Source of the DNA: Sphingomonadaceae bacterium
Lineage (GTDB): Bacteria; Pseudomonadota; Alphaproteobacteria; Sphingomonadales; Sphingomonadaceae
Length of the DNA stretch: 64,000 bases
Direction of reading: 5' to 3'
Assembly (NCBI GenBank): GCA_024236195.1
Contig: JACKKZ010000003.1
Location: 124,001 to 188,000 of the forward strand
Part shown: positions 8,448 to 16,341 of the stretch, in pieces
Layout: every line of letters begins with the position of its first letter
How positions within the stretch are numbered: position 1 is the stretch's first letter
The notes under the pieces: generated by a model
What the model was told of the DNA's origin: nothing
Seen by the model: only the letters and a program-made list of their open reading frames with translations
Database searches by the model: none
Made by a program: the position numbers and the translations under genes

Positions 8448-10081
8448 TGTATCGTTACGACCACTATGACCAGGCGATGGTCGACAGCCGGGTGGAGGAA
8501 TTCCGCGACCAGACCCGTCGCCGTCTTGAAGGCAAGCTGTCCGAAGACCAGTTCAAGCCGCTGCGGCTGCAGAACGGCCTCTATCTGCAACTGCACGCCT
8601 ATATGCTGCGGGTCGCCATCCCCTATGGCACGCTCAGTGGCGCGCAGATGCATGCTCTGGCCGATATCGCCGGGAAATACGATCGCGGTTATGGCCATTT
8701 TACCACCCGCCAGAATATCCAGTACAACTGGATAAAGCTGGAAGAAGCACCTGATTTGCTTGCTGATCTTGCCAGGGTGGAAATGCACGCCATCCAGACC
8801 AGCGGCAATTGCATCCGCAACACCACCTCTGACCATTTCGCCGGCGCTGCGGCAGACGAAGTCGTCGATCCGCGCCCCTATGCCGAATTGATCCGCCAGT
8901 GGAGCACGTTCCACCCTGAATTCATGTATCTCCCGCGCAAGTTCAAGATAGCGGTGATCGCCAGCCAGACTGATCGCGCGGCCATGAAGCTGCACGACAT
9001 AGGCATCCGCATGGTCCGGAATGACGCGGGCGAAATCGGCGCGGCCTTCTATGTCGGCGGCGGTATGGGCCGCACCCCGATGATCGCGCCCTGCATCCGC
9101 GAGTTCGTCCCGGTCGACCAGCTGATCACCTATTCGGAAGCCTGCCTGCGCGTCTACAATCGCTATGGCCGACGCGACAACAAGTACAAGGCCCGGATCA
9201 AGATCCTGGTCCATGAGCTGGGGCGGGAAGAATACACCCGCCAGGTCGAGGAAGAATTCGCGCATCTGCTGACGCAGGGGATCGAACCTCCGCTGGCCGA
9301 ACTGGAGCGGATTGCCACCTTCTTTGCCGATCCGCCGTTCGAGACGGGCCTGGCTGACGATGTGGACCGCAGCGACCCCGGCTTCGCGCTCTGGCTCGAT
9401 CGTAACACCCTGCCGCACAAGCAGCCGGGCTATGCCATCGCCGTCATCAGCCTCAAGCCGGTGGGGGGCATCCCCGGCGATGCCTCGGTCGAACAGATGC
9501 ACCTGATGGCCGATCTGGCGACGCGTTACAGCTTTGACGAATGCCGCGTCACTCATGCGCAGAACATTGTCCTGCCGCATGTGCGCAAGGCGGACCTGTT
9601 CGCGATCTGGCAACAGCTGGAAGCGGCGGGGCTTGGTGCGGCCAATCTCGACACGGTGGAGGATATCATCGCCTGCCCCGGCCTCGATTACTGCAGCCTT
9701 GCCAATGCCCGCTCCATCCCGGTGGCGCAGAAGATTTCGCGCCGTTTCGCCGACACCGGCAAGACCGCTGAACTGGGCGAGTTGAAGCTGAAGATTTCGG
9801 GCTGCATCAACGCCTGCGGCCATCATCATGCCGGCCATATCGGCATTCTGGGTGTGGATCGCAAAGGCACCGAAAATTATCAGCTGCTGCTGGGCGGCAG
9901 CGAGGGTGACGACACCTCGCTCGGCAAGATCACCGGTCCCGGCTTTGACGAGGACGGGATCGTGGATGCGGTGGAACGCGCCACCGATGTCTATCTGGCC
10001 CGGCGGCGGGAGGGGGAACGTTTCCTCGACACTTATCGCCGCGTCGGCATCGATGCGTTCAAGGAGGCGATCTATGGTTGA
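8447..10081 (+). CDS. cysI: Nitrite/sulfite reductase hemoprotein (CysI-like)
   Basis: A 544-residue siroheme/4Fe-4S reductase with the duplicated ferritin-like and siroheme-binding halves of the family. The cluster ligands form a CX5C motif at Cys410/Cys416 (CPGLDYC) and a CX3C motif at Cys453/Cys457 (CINACGHHH). The N-terminal half carries HFTTRQNIQYNW. In this operon it would reduce sulfite to sulfide. There is no flavoprotein subunit (CysJ) next to it, so the electron donor is probably a ferredoxin or another reductase. The 3' end overlaps the DUF934 gene by 8 bp. Nitrite as substrate cannot be excluded from sequence, but the cysH neighbour argues for sulfite. Confidence 0.93.
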   Translation: MYRYDHYDQAMVDSRVEEFRDQTRRRLEGKLSEDQFKPLRLQNGLYLQLHAYMLRVAIPYGTLSGAQMHALADIAGKYDRGYGHFTTRQNIQYNWIKLEEAPDLLADLARVEMHAIQTSGNCIRNTTSDHFAGAAADEVVDPRPYAELIRQWSTFHPEFMYLPRKFKIAVIASQTDRAAMKLHDIGIRMVRNDAGEIGAAFYVGGGMGRTPMIAPCIREFVPVDQLITYSEACLRVYNRYGRRDNKYKARIKILVHELGREEYTRQVEEEFAHLLTQGIEPPLAELERIATFFADPPFETGLADDVDRSDPGFALWLDRNTLPHKQPGYAIAVISLKPVGGIPGDASVEQMHLMADLATRYSFDECRVTHAQNIVLPHVRKADLFAIWQQLEAAGLGAANLDTVEDIIACPGLDYCSLANARSIPVAQKISRRFADTGKTAELGELKLKISGCINACGHHHAGHIGILGVDRKGTENYQLLLGGSEGDDTSLGKITGPGFDEDGIVDAVERATDVYLARRREGERFLDTYRRVGIDAFKEAIYG

Positions 10082-10499
10082 GCTGCTGCGCTTTCGCGAG
10101 GATGAGCCGGTTGCCGATCCCGCCGTCACGGTCGATGCCTTTCTCGACCAGCCCGACGCCCGTGCCGTACGGATCGAACCGGGCGATGATGTGTCCGTGC
10201 TGCTCCCGCATCTTGCGCATGTTCAGCTGGTGGAAGTGAACTTCCCCGTATTCGGCGACGGGCGCGGCTATTCCGCCGCCCGCACCCTGCGCGAAGCTGG
10301 CTACGCTGGCGAATTGCGCGCGGTGGGTGATGTGCTGCTGGACCAGCTCAGCAATATGCGCCGCTGTGGCTTTGACGCCTTCGAGCCGGAGCGCGCGATG
10401 GACCCGCAGGCTGTGCAGGCAGCGCTTGACCGCTGGCCGCATGACTACCAGCCCGCTGCCGACGGCCATGTGCCGATCTGGAAGCTGCGCCATGGCTGA
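10074..10499 (+). CDS. DUF934 family protein (sulfite-reductase associated)
   Basis: The 141-residue protein starts at the ATG at 10074 (MVELLRFRED), 8 bp inside cysI, and ends 8 bp inside cysH. It matches what I know of DUF934, a short protein found between sulfite reductase and PAPS/APS reductase genes. Typical features are VEVNFPVFGDGRGYSAARTLR in the middle and MRRCGFDAFE near residue 105. It is soluble and lacks cofactor motifs I recognise. Its conserved position suggests a structural or electron-transfer accessory role for CysI or CysH, which is inference. Confidence 0.9.
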   Translation: MVELLRFREDEPVADPAVTVDAFLDQPDARAVRIEPGDDVSVLLPHLAHVQLVEVNFPVFGDGRGYSAARTLREAGYAGELRAVGDVLLDQLSNMRRCGFDAFEPERAMDPQAVQAALDRWPHDYQPAADGHVPIWKLRHG

Positions 10500-11298
10500 A
10501 GCCAGCGAGAGCCAGCACCGCACGCGCGACCGGATCGACACCGGCCCGCGCTTCACTGAGGCAGACGCCATCCGCCTCAACCGCATGTTTCGCGGCAGCG
10601 ACACGCAGGAAATGCTGCGTGCGGTGATTGGCGACGGCTTGCTGGGCGAAGTCGCGGTAGTTTCCAGCATGGGCGCGGAAAGCGCGGTGCTGCTGCATCT
10701 GATCGCCAGCATCGACCCCGCCCTGCCCGTGCTGTTCATCGAGACCGGCAAGCATTTCCCCGAAACGCTCGCCTATCGCGACACGCTGGTAGAGCGGCTG
10801 GGGCTGACCGATCTGCGCAACATCACCCCTGACGCTGCCGTGCTCGCCGCAAAGGACGAGAGCGGATTGCGTTGGTCTTACGATCCCGATGGCTGCTGCG
10901 AATTGCGCAAGGTCCTGCCACTGGCGAATGCGCTTGAGCAATTCGATGCCAGCTTCACCGGGCGCAAGGCATTCCAGTCCTCCACCCGCGCAAACCTGCC
11001 GCGTTTCGAGATCGACACGTCGGACAAGCAAGGCCGCCTCAAGGTCAACCCGCTGATCGACTGGCAGGCGGAGGACATCACCGCCTATTTCACCGAGCAC
11101 GCCCTGCCCCCGCACCCGCTGGTGGCAGCGGGCTTCCCGTCAATCGGCTGCTCCCCCTGCACCCACAAGGTCGCCCCTGGCGAAGACCCGCGCAGCGGCC
11201 GCTGGAAAGGCTGGGACAAGACCGAATGCGGAATTCACTCCCCGGTCCAGCCGGGGCCGGATGGCGAATTGCCGCCGGGTTACGAGCCAGTTTTCTGA
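10492..11298 (+). CDS. cysH: Assimilatory adenylyl-sulfate (APS) reductase
   Basis: A 268-residue CysH-family protein starting at the ATG at 10492, overlapping DUF934. The nucleotide-binding loop is SSMGAESAVLLHL (about 58-70). It carries the cluster Cys pairs Cys135/Cys136 (DGCCELRK) and Cys220/Cys223 (GCSPC), so it is the 4Fe-4S type that uses APS rather than PAPS. The catalytic Cys246 lies in KTECGIHSP near the C-terminus. The enzyme reduces adenylyl sulfate to sulfite with thioredoxin, feeding the CysI reductase. It is the last gene of the operon; hairpin-rich repeats rather than an obvious intrinsic terminator follow it. Confidence 0.95.
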   Translation: MAEASESQHRTRDRIDTGPRFTEADAIRLNRMFRGSDTQEMLRAVIGDGLLGEVAVVSSMGAESAVLLHLIASIDPALPVLFIETGKHFPETLAYRDTLVERLGLTDLRNITPDAAVLAAKDESGLRWSYDPDGCCELRKVLPLANALEQFDASFTGRKAFQSSTRANLPRFEIDTSDKQGRLKVNPLIDWQAEDITAYFTEHALPPHPLVAAGFPSIGCSPCTHKVAPGEDPRSGRWKGWDKTECGIHSPVQPGPDGELPPGYEPVF

Positions 11299-11309
11299 CA
11301 CTGCTTAAA

Positions 11310-11434
11310 GCCCTCTCTCCTTCAGGGGAGAGGGTTGGGAGAGGGGAATGTCAGCTAGCACGGCATTCACTCGACAACCCCCACACCCTCCGCGCCTGCG
11401 GCGCTCCTCCCTCTCCCCTGAAGGGGAGAGGGTA
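11310..11434 (+). repeat. Dispersed two-armed palindromic element, copy A
   Basis: The left arm CTCTCCTTCAGGGGAGAG and the right arm CTCTCCCCTGAAGGGGAGAG are each self-complementary hairpins bounding about 125 bp. The right half (11379-11419) is repeated with one mismatch over 41 bp at 12582-12622. It is non-coding and lies directly after cysH. Such short structured repeats are common between genes in sphingomonads; mobility is not shown. Confidence 0.7.
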
Positions 11435-11458
11435 GTGTCATGGCCCCACCACATTTCG

Positions 11459-11549
11459 CGTCACCCCGTGCTGGATACGGGGTCTGGCTATTCTCCTTTC
11501 CAGCCCGCGCCAAAAAGCGGCCAAGCCCCGTGTCAAGCACGGGGCGACG
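11459..11549 (+). repeat. 91-bp inverted-repeat element
   Basis: Terminal inverted repeats CGTCACCCCGTGCT (11459-11472) and AGCACGGGGCGACG (11536-11549) match at 13 of 14 positions. The interior has further partial complementarity (ATACGGGGT versus GCCCCGTGT). Non-coding; it looks like a REP- or MITE-sized element of a different family from the flanking repeats. Confidence 0.6.
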
Positions 11550-11585
11550 GTGCTGCATGAGAGCAGGATTCCCTTCATCTGAACC

Positions 11586-11620
11586 GTCATTGCGGGGAGC
11601 GCAGCAACGCGGCAATCCAG
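11586..11620 (+). repeat. Short REP-like palindrome (TCATTGC...GCAATCC)
   Basis: The sequence contains ATTGC at 11589-11593 and GCAAT at 11612-11616 around a GGGGAGCGCAGCAACGC core. The pattern TCATTGCG-N-GCGGCAATCCAG is familiar as an intergenic palindromic repeat in many proteobacteria. Only one copy was noticed here. Confidence 0.4.
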
Positions 11621-11654
11621 AGCAGTTCACGCGCCAAGCCCCCAATTGCGGACT

Positions 11655-12077
11655 TTAAACGGTTGAGAGTGTTCGGCGGTGAAGCACCCACCAAGCCAAC
11701 GCTGTAGGCACGCCCCAAGTTACGCCCATATCGTTTATCGAGACTTCGTCGAGGTCATAGAGGCCGAAGAACAGCAGATGATCAATCACGTAGAACATCA
11801 GCTTACCGGCCAGTGCGCCCCAGACAAATGCAACACCACCGACCCACCATTGCTGCGCTTTGTTTCGAAGCAAGTAGCCAGCTGGCAAACCGAAAATTGC
11901 CAGGCCAAGAATGACAAATGGTAGCGCAAATGTGCCGTAGCCCAGAATTAAAATTGGAATTACCCAGAATTCCGAAGTGGGCATTGGCTCGCGCCAAAAA
12001 GTAGCGACGAGCTGCAGGCTCACACCAGCGTAGGCGCCAATAATAGCACTTAGAAAGAAGACTCGTCGGTCGCTCAT
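11655..12077 (-). CDS. Orphan multi-pass membrane protein, unknown function
   Basis: A 140-residue protein with about four hydrophobic helices: residues 8-25, 38-70 (probably two) and 78-100, then a C-terminal segment near 118-132. It has no signature I recognise. It is visibly less GC-rich than its neighbours. It sits alone between repeat elements at 11310-11620 and 12487-12634 and is followed by 400 bp of AT-richer non-coding DNA. The frame and ATG are clean, but the composition, isolation and lack of a recognised family leave its status as a functional gene uncertain. It may be an acquired single-gene insertion. Confidence 0.6.
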   Translation of the reverse strand: MSDRRVFFLSAIIGAYAGVSLQLVATFWREPMPTSEFWVIPILILGYGTFALPFVILGLAIFGLPAGYLLRNKAQQWWVGGVAFVWGALAGKLMFYVIDHLLFFGLYDLDEVSINDMGVTWGVPTALAWWVLHRRTLSTV

Positions 12078-12486
12078 CTAATGAGTGTCCCGAAAGTCAT
12101 GGATAGCGTCAATACCAAGACCCGCCTCCCACCCCAAAACCAGCCATCAGGGGCACCAGTAAATTTTCCTCAAAGAGACCGACCACATCCAGGGAAGGAA
12201 TTGCCGCAGCAACCGTGTCAAACCGCTTTCCTACACGCCCGCATCGCGTCATCATGATGGCGCTCTTTCACATTGTCGGTTTCAGGCCTTTCCGTTGGGA
12301 AAGTGTCAACTTCGCAGAATGGCAGTTTCAGAAATACAAGCATCTGTTTTATATGGAATAAAATGTAGGTTGTGAAATTGACGCGGTGTCAACTTCGTCA
12401 AGCAGAATTGACCTGATTGGCTGCCTCCTGATCGGGCAGAAGGTCAAGAAAGCATTGTTACGAACCAGCTTTGATCGAGCCTTCCA
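12078..12486. other. 409-bp non-coding stretch with a 12-bp direct repeat
   Basis: I see no convincing gene here. The region is AT-richer than the rest of the window. The only structure noted is a 12-bp direct repeat GTGTCAACTTCG at 12303-12314 and 12386-12397. It includes the upstream side of the orphan membrane protein gene, so that gene's promoter should lie near 12080-12200, but no clear hexamers stand out. Confidence 0.4.
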
Positions 12487-12634
12487 AGCCCCTCCTCTTC
12501 AGGGGAGGGGCAACGAGACTTGGCGGTTTACCGCCTAGTCGCAGTGGGGTGGGGGATCGGGGCATGCACGACGCCTGACAGCCCCACACCCTCCGCGCCT
12601 ACGGCGCTCCTCCCTCTCCCCTCAAAGAGAAGAG
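12487..12634 (+). repeat. Dispersed two-armed palindromic element, copy B
   Basis: The left arm CCCCTCCTCTTCAGGGGAGGGG and a right part at 12582-12622 correspond to copy A; the right part shares 41 bp with one mismatch, in the same orientation. The right-end hairpin is degraded here (CTCAAAGAGAAGAG instead of CTGAAGGGGAGAG), so copy B looks older. A and B flank the orphan membrane protein gene. Confidence 0.65.
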
Positions 12635-12641
12635 GACAGCG

Positions 12642-13553
12642 TCACAGCCAGCCCGCTTCGCGATACCATTTGGCCGTCGCTTTCATCCCTTCGCGGGTCG
12701 CCACTTGCGGGGTCCAGATCGCGGGCGGCACCTGGGCGCGTTTGCTGCATACCCAGTCGGGATGGGTCATATAGCCGACCCGGTCAGCGGTGAGTTTCGC
12801 CTTGTCGCGCCGCAGCATGCGGTCGAGCTTTGCCGCGCGTTCCAGCACGCCTTTGGGCAGATGCGGCGACCATGGGTGGCGATCCATCGCCCAGCCGATA
12901 ACATGGGCGAGTTCCTTGTGGCTCCAGCCATCCTCGCTCCCGTCATCGGGCTCGAAAATCTGGTGCGTCGCATCCTCATGCGTGGGCACCAGCGCCAGCA
13001 AAAGCCGGGCAAGATCATGCACATGAATTACAGAGCTGCGACCGGGTGGAGGCAGCGGGATCACCCCCCATTTGGCCGAGCGGAACAATTCGAACACATC
13101 CTTGTCGCGCGGGCCATAAACGGTGGGCGGGCGGACCATGGTCCAGTCCAGCCCGCTCGCGGCGACCAGCTTCTCTGCCTTCGCCTTGGACGCGCCATAG
13201 GCTGAAAGATGCGGTTCGCGGGCTGACAGCGAGGAGACGAATACAAGGCGCGGCACGCCTGCCCTGCGCGCGGCGTCGATCACTTCGCGGGTGCCGGTGA
13301 CATTGGCAGTTTCGAACTCTGCCGGATCGGGTGTGTTGGTCAGCCCGGCAATATGGATCACTGCCTCTGCGCTGGCGACGAGCCGGTCAAGCGCCGCAGG
13401 ATCGGAGAGGCTCCCCTGCACCCATTCGACCTGCCTGTGGGCATCGGTCGGAATGTTGCGCGCCAGAGCCCGCATGGCGAGGCCGCGTTCGGCTGCAATA
13501 TCGAGCACCGCCTGCCCGACGAAGCCGGTCCCGCCGGTAATCGCAATCGTCAA
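12642..13553 (-). CDS. NAD(P)-dependent epimerase/dehydratase family protein
   Basis: A 303-residue extended short-chain dehydrogenase. The Rossmann motif is GGTGFVGQ (residues 7-14), and the catalytic YxxxK appears as YGASK in LSAYGASKAKAEKL, preceded by VFVSSLSA. The start is a TTG at 13553 that overlaps the proB stop (CTTTGACG), so it is probably translationally coupled to proB; no better ATG is near. The C-terminal part (about 200-303) is divergent and gives no substrate clue. It resembles NDUFA9-like or nucleoside-diphosphate-sugar epimerase proteins. Link to proline synthesis is positional only. Confidence 0.88.
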   Translation of the reverse strand: MTIAITGGTGFVGQAVLDIAAERGLAMRALARNIPTDAHRQVEWVQGSLSDPAALDRLVASAEAVIHIAGLTNTPDPAEFETANVTGTREVIDAARRAGVPRLVFVSSLSAREPHLSAYGASKAKAEKLVAASGLDWTMVRPPTVYGPRDKDVFELFRSAKWGVIPLPPPGRSSVIHVHDLARLLLALVPTHEDATHQIFEPDDGSEDGWSHKELAHVIGWAMDRHPWSPHLPKGVLERAAKLDRMLRRDKAKLTADRVGYMTHPDWVCSKRAQVPPAIWTPQVATREGMKATAKWYREAGWL

Positions 13554-14683
13554 AGCAGCACCATATGGTCACGGTGGATCACGGCCGGGCGCGGAGCATA
13601 GCCGAGCACAGCCTCCTGCTCCTCGCGCCGCGTGCCGCACAGTGCGGTGCATTCAGCGGCGTCATACTCAGCGAGACCATTGGCCACTGGCGTACCATCT
13701 TCTGCGCAGACCGACACGGCATCCCCGCGGCTGAACTTTCCTTCTACCGAAAGCACCCCCGCTGCGAGCAGGCTGTTGCCCTTGCGCAACGCGGCCACGC
13801 AACCGGCATCGACCACCAGGGTGCCCTTCAGCCGCATGCGTCCGCCCAGCCACGCCTTGCGCGCGCCATCGCGGCGTTTGGGCAGGAAGATCGTTCCGGT
13901 CCCCTCCACCAGCGCGCGGGCAATCGGCCGCTCATACGTGCCATTAATGATCGCCAGCGCAATCCCGGCGCGTTCGGCGATCTCGGCGGCCTGCAACTTG
14001 GAGACCATCCCGCCCGAGCCCATGCCCGAGCTGGAGGCGCTGCTGGCCATGGCGCGGATGCGCTGGTCGATCCCCTGCACCACCGGCACCCTCTGTGCGC
14101 CGTCTTCGGAAGGGTGGCGATCATACAGCCCGTCAATATCGCTCAGCAGCAGCACGGCATCGGCGCCTGCCGCCTGCGCCACCCGCGCGGCCAGCCGGTC
14201 ATTATCGCCAAAGCGGATTTCCTCGGTCGCGACGCTATCGTTTTCGTTCACCACCGGCACCGCGCCTGCATCAAGCAGCCGGGCGATGGTGGAGGAAGCG
14301 TTGAGGTAACGGCGGCGATCCTCCAGATCTTCCAGCGTCAGCAGCAATTGCGCCGCCGTCAGCCCATGCGCGCCGAGCAAATCGGACCACAGCCCCGCCA
14401 GCGCAATCTGCCCCACCGATGCCGCTGCCTGCGCATCGGGCAAGCTGCCGCGCCCGCCCTTCTCCAGTCCCAGCTTCGCCGCGCCCAGCGCAATCGCGCC
14501 AGAGCTCACCACCACGACCTGCTGCCCGCGCGCGCGCATGGCGGCAATCTCGCCCGCCATTTCGGAAAGCCATGCCCGGCGCGGTTGCCCGTCAGCGCCG
14601 ACCAGCAGGGCAGAACCGATCTTGACCACCACACGCGGGCAAGCGGCCTTGTCAGCCAGGTCAGTAAGTGTGGCGATGCTCAT
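13550..14683 (-). CDS. proB: Glutamate 5-kinase
   Basis: ProB phosphorylates glutamate in the first step of proline synthesis. The 377-residue protein has the amino-acid kinase domain (VVVKIGSALLV at 18-28, VVVVSSGAIALG at about 55-66, VPVVNENDSVATEEIRFGDND) and a C-terminal PUA domain (about 280-370), as in the full-length enzyme. It lies 58 bp downstream of obgE on the same strand. An obgE-proB order is common in proteobacteria. The proA partner is not in the window; proC is at 18162. Feedback inhibition by proline is the known control. Confidence 0.96.
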   Translation of the reverse strand: MSIATLTDLADKAACPRVVVKIGSALLVGADGQPRRAWLSEMAGEIAAMRARGQQVVVVSSGAIALGAAKLGLEKGGRGSLPDAQAAASVGQIALAGLWSDLLGAHGLTAAQLLLTLEDLEDRRRYLNASSTIARLLDAGAVPVVNENDSVATEEIRFGDNDRLAARVAQAAGADAVLLLSDIDGLYDRHPSEDGAQRVPVVQGIDQRIRAMASSASSSGMGSGGMVSKLQAAEIAERAGIALAIINGTYERPIARALVEGTGTIFLPKRRDGARKAWLGGRMRLKGTLVVDAGCVAALRKGNSLLAAGVLSVEGKFSRGDAVSVCAEDGTPVANGLAEYDAAECTALCGTRREEQEAVLGYAPRPAVIHRDHMVLL

Positions 14684-14741
14684 GCGCGGCGATTAGCGAG
14701 AGAATGCAGGCGGCGAAAGTCCCGAGTTGCCGCCCGCCCTG

Positions 14742-15821
14742 TCAGAGGGGTGACCAGCTGCTGCCTTCGCCTTCGTCACCATCGACATCGCCAAGTTCCT
14801 CAACTTCGGCACCGCGTGTTTCGGTCGAGGTTCGGTCGGGCAAATACCCTAGCACGGCGTCGAGCAATTGTTCGATCCCTTGCCCGGTCGCACCGGACAC
14901 GCCGAAAACCTCGTCCGCCCCGGCAGCCAGCAATTCCTCAGCAAAGCCCGCGACCAGTTCTTCATCGGCAAGGTCGATCTTGTTCAGCGCAACCAGTTGC
15001 GGTTTCTCGTCCAGCCCACCGCCATAGGCAGCGAGCTCTTCTTCAACGATCTGCATTGCCTCTGCCGGGTCATCACCGGAAATATCGACCAGGTGGATCA
15101 ACACGCGGCAACGTTCGATATGGCCGAGGAAACGGTCACCGATGCCCGCGCCGTCTGCCGCGCCCTCGATCAAGCCGGGGATGTCCGCCAGCACAAATTC
15201 GCGGCCCTTGTGGTGGACCACACCCAGCTTGGGCACCAGCGTGGTGAAGGCATAATGGCCAACCTTGGCCCGCGCATTGGAGACCGCGTTGATGAAGGTG
15301 CTCTTGCCCGCATTGGGCATCCCCAGCAGCCCGACATCGGCCAGCAGCTTGAGCCGCAACCAGACCCACATTTCCTCACCCGGCTCGCCCGGCTGGTGCT
15401 GGCGCGGGGCACGGTTGGTGCTGGTCTTGTAGCTGGCATTGCCGCGACCACCCATGCCACCTTCGAGGAAGGTCACGCGCTGGCCAACTTCGGTGAAATC
15501 GGCGAGCACCGTCTCGCCATCCTCGTCGCTGATCACCTGCGTGCCCACCGGGACCTTGATCACAAGGTCGGGCGCACCTGCCCCGGTGCGGTCACGGCCC
15601 ATGCCGTGCCCGCCACGCTTGGCCTTGAAATGCTGGGAATAGCGGAAGTCGATCAGCGTATTGAGGCCCTGCACGGCTTCGAACACAATGTCCCCGCCCT
15701 TGCCGCCATTGCCGCCGTCGGGGCCGCCATATTCGATATATTTCTCGCGCCGAAAGCTTACGGCACCCGGGCCGCCGGCACCGGATTTGAGGTAGATTTT
15801 GGCTTGATCGAGAAAGTGCAT
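14742..15821 (-). CDS. obgE: GTPase ObgE/CgtA
   Basis: Obg is an essential GTPase associated with the 50S ribosomal subunit and stress control. The 359-residue protein has the Gly-rich Obg fold (KSGAGGPGAVSFRREKYI, GGPDGGNGGKGGDIVF), then the G domain: G1 GMPNAGKST, G3 DIPGLIEGA, G4 NKID, G5 near SGATGQG. A short acidic tail ends the protein. Its 5' side is not preceded by rplU/rpmA, which often adjoin obg; instead a tRNA-Ala and a palindromic element lie upstream. Confidence 0.96.
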   Translation of the reverse strand: MHFLDQAKIYLKSGAGGPGAVSFRREKYIEYGGPDGGNGGKGGDIVFEAVQGLNTLIDFRYSQHFKAKRGGHGMGRDRTGAGAPDLVIKVPVGTQVISDEDGETVLADFTEVGQRVTFLEGGMGGRGNASYKTSTNRAPRQHQPGEPGEEMWVWLRLKLLADVGLLGMPNAGKSTFINAVSNARAKVGHYAFTTLVPKLGVVHHKGREFVLADIPGLIEGAADGAGIGDRFLGHIERCRVLIHLVDISGDDPAEAMQIVEEELAAYGGGLDEKPQLVALNKIDLADEELVAGFAEELLAAGADEVFGVSGATGQGIEQLLDAVLGYLPDRTSTETRGAEVEELGDVDGDEGEGSSWSPL

Positions 15822-16004
15822 GGCGAGCCGTTAGAGGATTTCTTGGTTTTTCGGGAGGCTTTTTTGTCTTCGCACGCCCACCGGCGCGCAATATCCGAGC
15901 TCAAGGGGCCTGAAGGCCCAATCGCGTAGTTTGTCCTGAGCGGCTCGCTTGCCAGCCAGCCGAAGGGGGCTACCGGTCGGACTTGCGGCGCTGCGCGCCG
16001 TTGC

Positions 16005-16134
16005 TTTTCAGGCCGATCCGGGCCGCAGGCCCGCAAGGGCGACCGCCCGCCCGGAGGGGTGGCCCCGCAGGGGTCGGGCCCCCGGAGGATAGCCAAGGGG
16101 CCGGATGGCCCCGCCGGCGCTTGAGGCCTGAAAA
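16005..16134. repeat. 130-bp palindromic element bounded by a 10-bp inverted repeat
   Basis: TTTTCAGGCC at 16005-16014 and GGCCTGAAAA at 16125-16134 are perfectly complementary and enclose about 110 bp of very GC-rich DNA with several small hairpins (CGGGCC/GGCCCG, GGGCG/CGCCC, GGGGCCGGATGGCCCC). It is non-coding. Its right end shares the A-tract that is the U-tract of the tRNA terminator. The remaining gap to obgE (15822-16004) shows no gene. Confidence 0.6.
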
Positions 16135-16163
16135 ACAACCAGTTTCTGGCCAAAGCCAGAAAC

Positions 16164-16166
<3 letters not shown>
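16131..16166 (-). terminator. Intrinsic terminator of tRNA-Ala
   Basis: Reading leftward, a perfect 12-bp stem (CCAGTTTCTGGC and GCCAGAAACTGG) with a 4-nt loop is followed by TTGTTTTT. The first stem bases overlap the encoded CCA end of the tRNA, so the hairpin begins immediately at the mature 3' end. Confidence 0.88.
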
Positions 16167-16239
<73 letters not shown>

Positions 16240-16341
16240 GTTACCAGTTTGCCCCGCGCGGCATTACCCCGCCGGAGGAGTGCCATTTAGCGAAGGGGAA
16301 ATGGCGAGAAAAGCGATTTCTCTCTCGCCCTGTTCCTCTCT

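Noticed and set aside
8303..10129. 608-codon minus-strand frame opposite cysI
   Set aside because: It mirrors the cysI codons; cysI has intact catalytic motifs and tight operon overlaps.
12520..12774. Small plus-strand frame in the repeat copy B region
   Set aside because: It runs through a palindromic repeat into the antisense of the epimerase gene; no ribosome binding site or homology.
13565..15247. 560-codon plus-strand frame across proB and obgE
   Set aside because: It spans two well-supported minus-strand genes and has Arg/Pro-rich composition typical of shadow frames.
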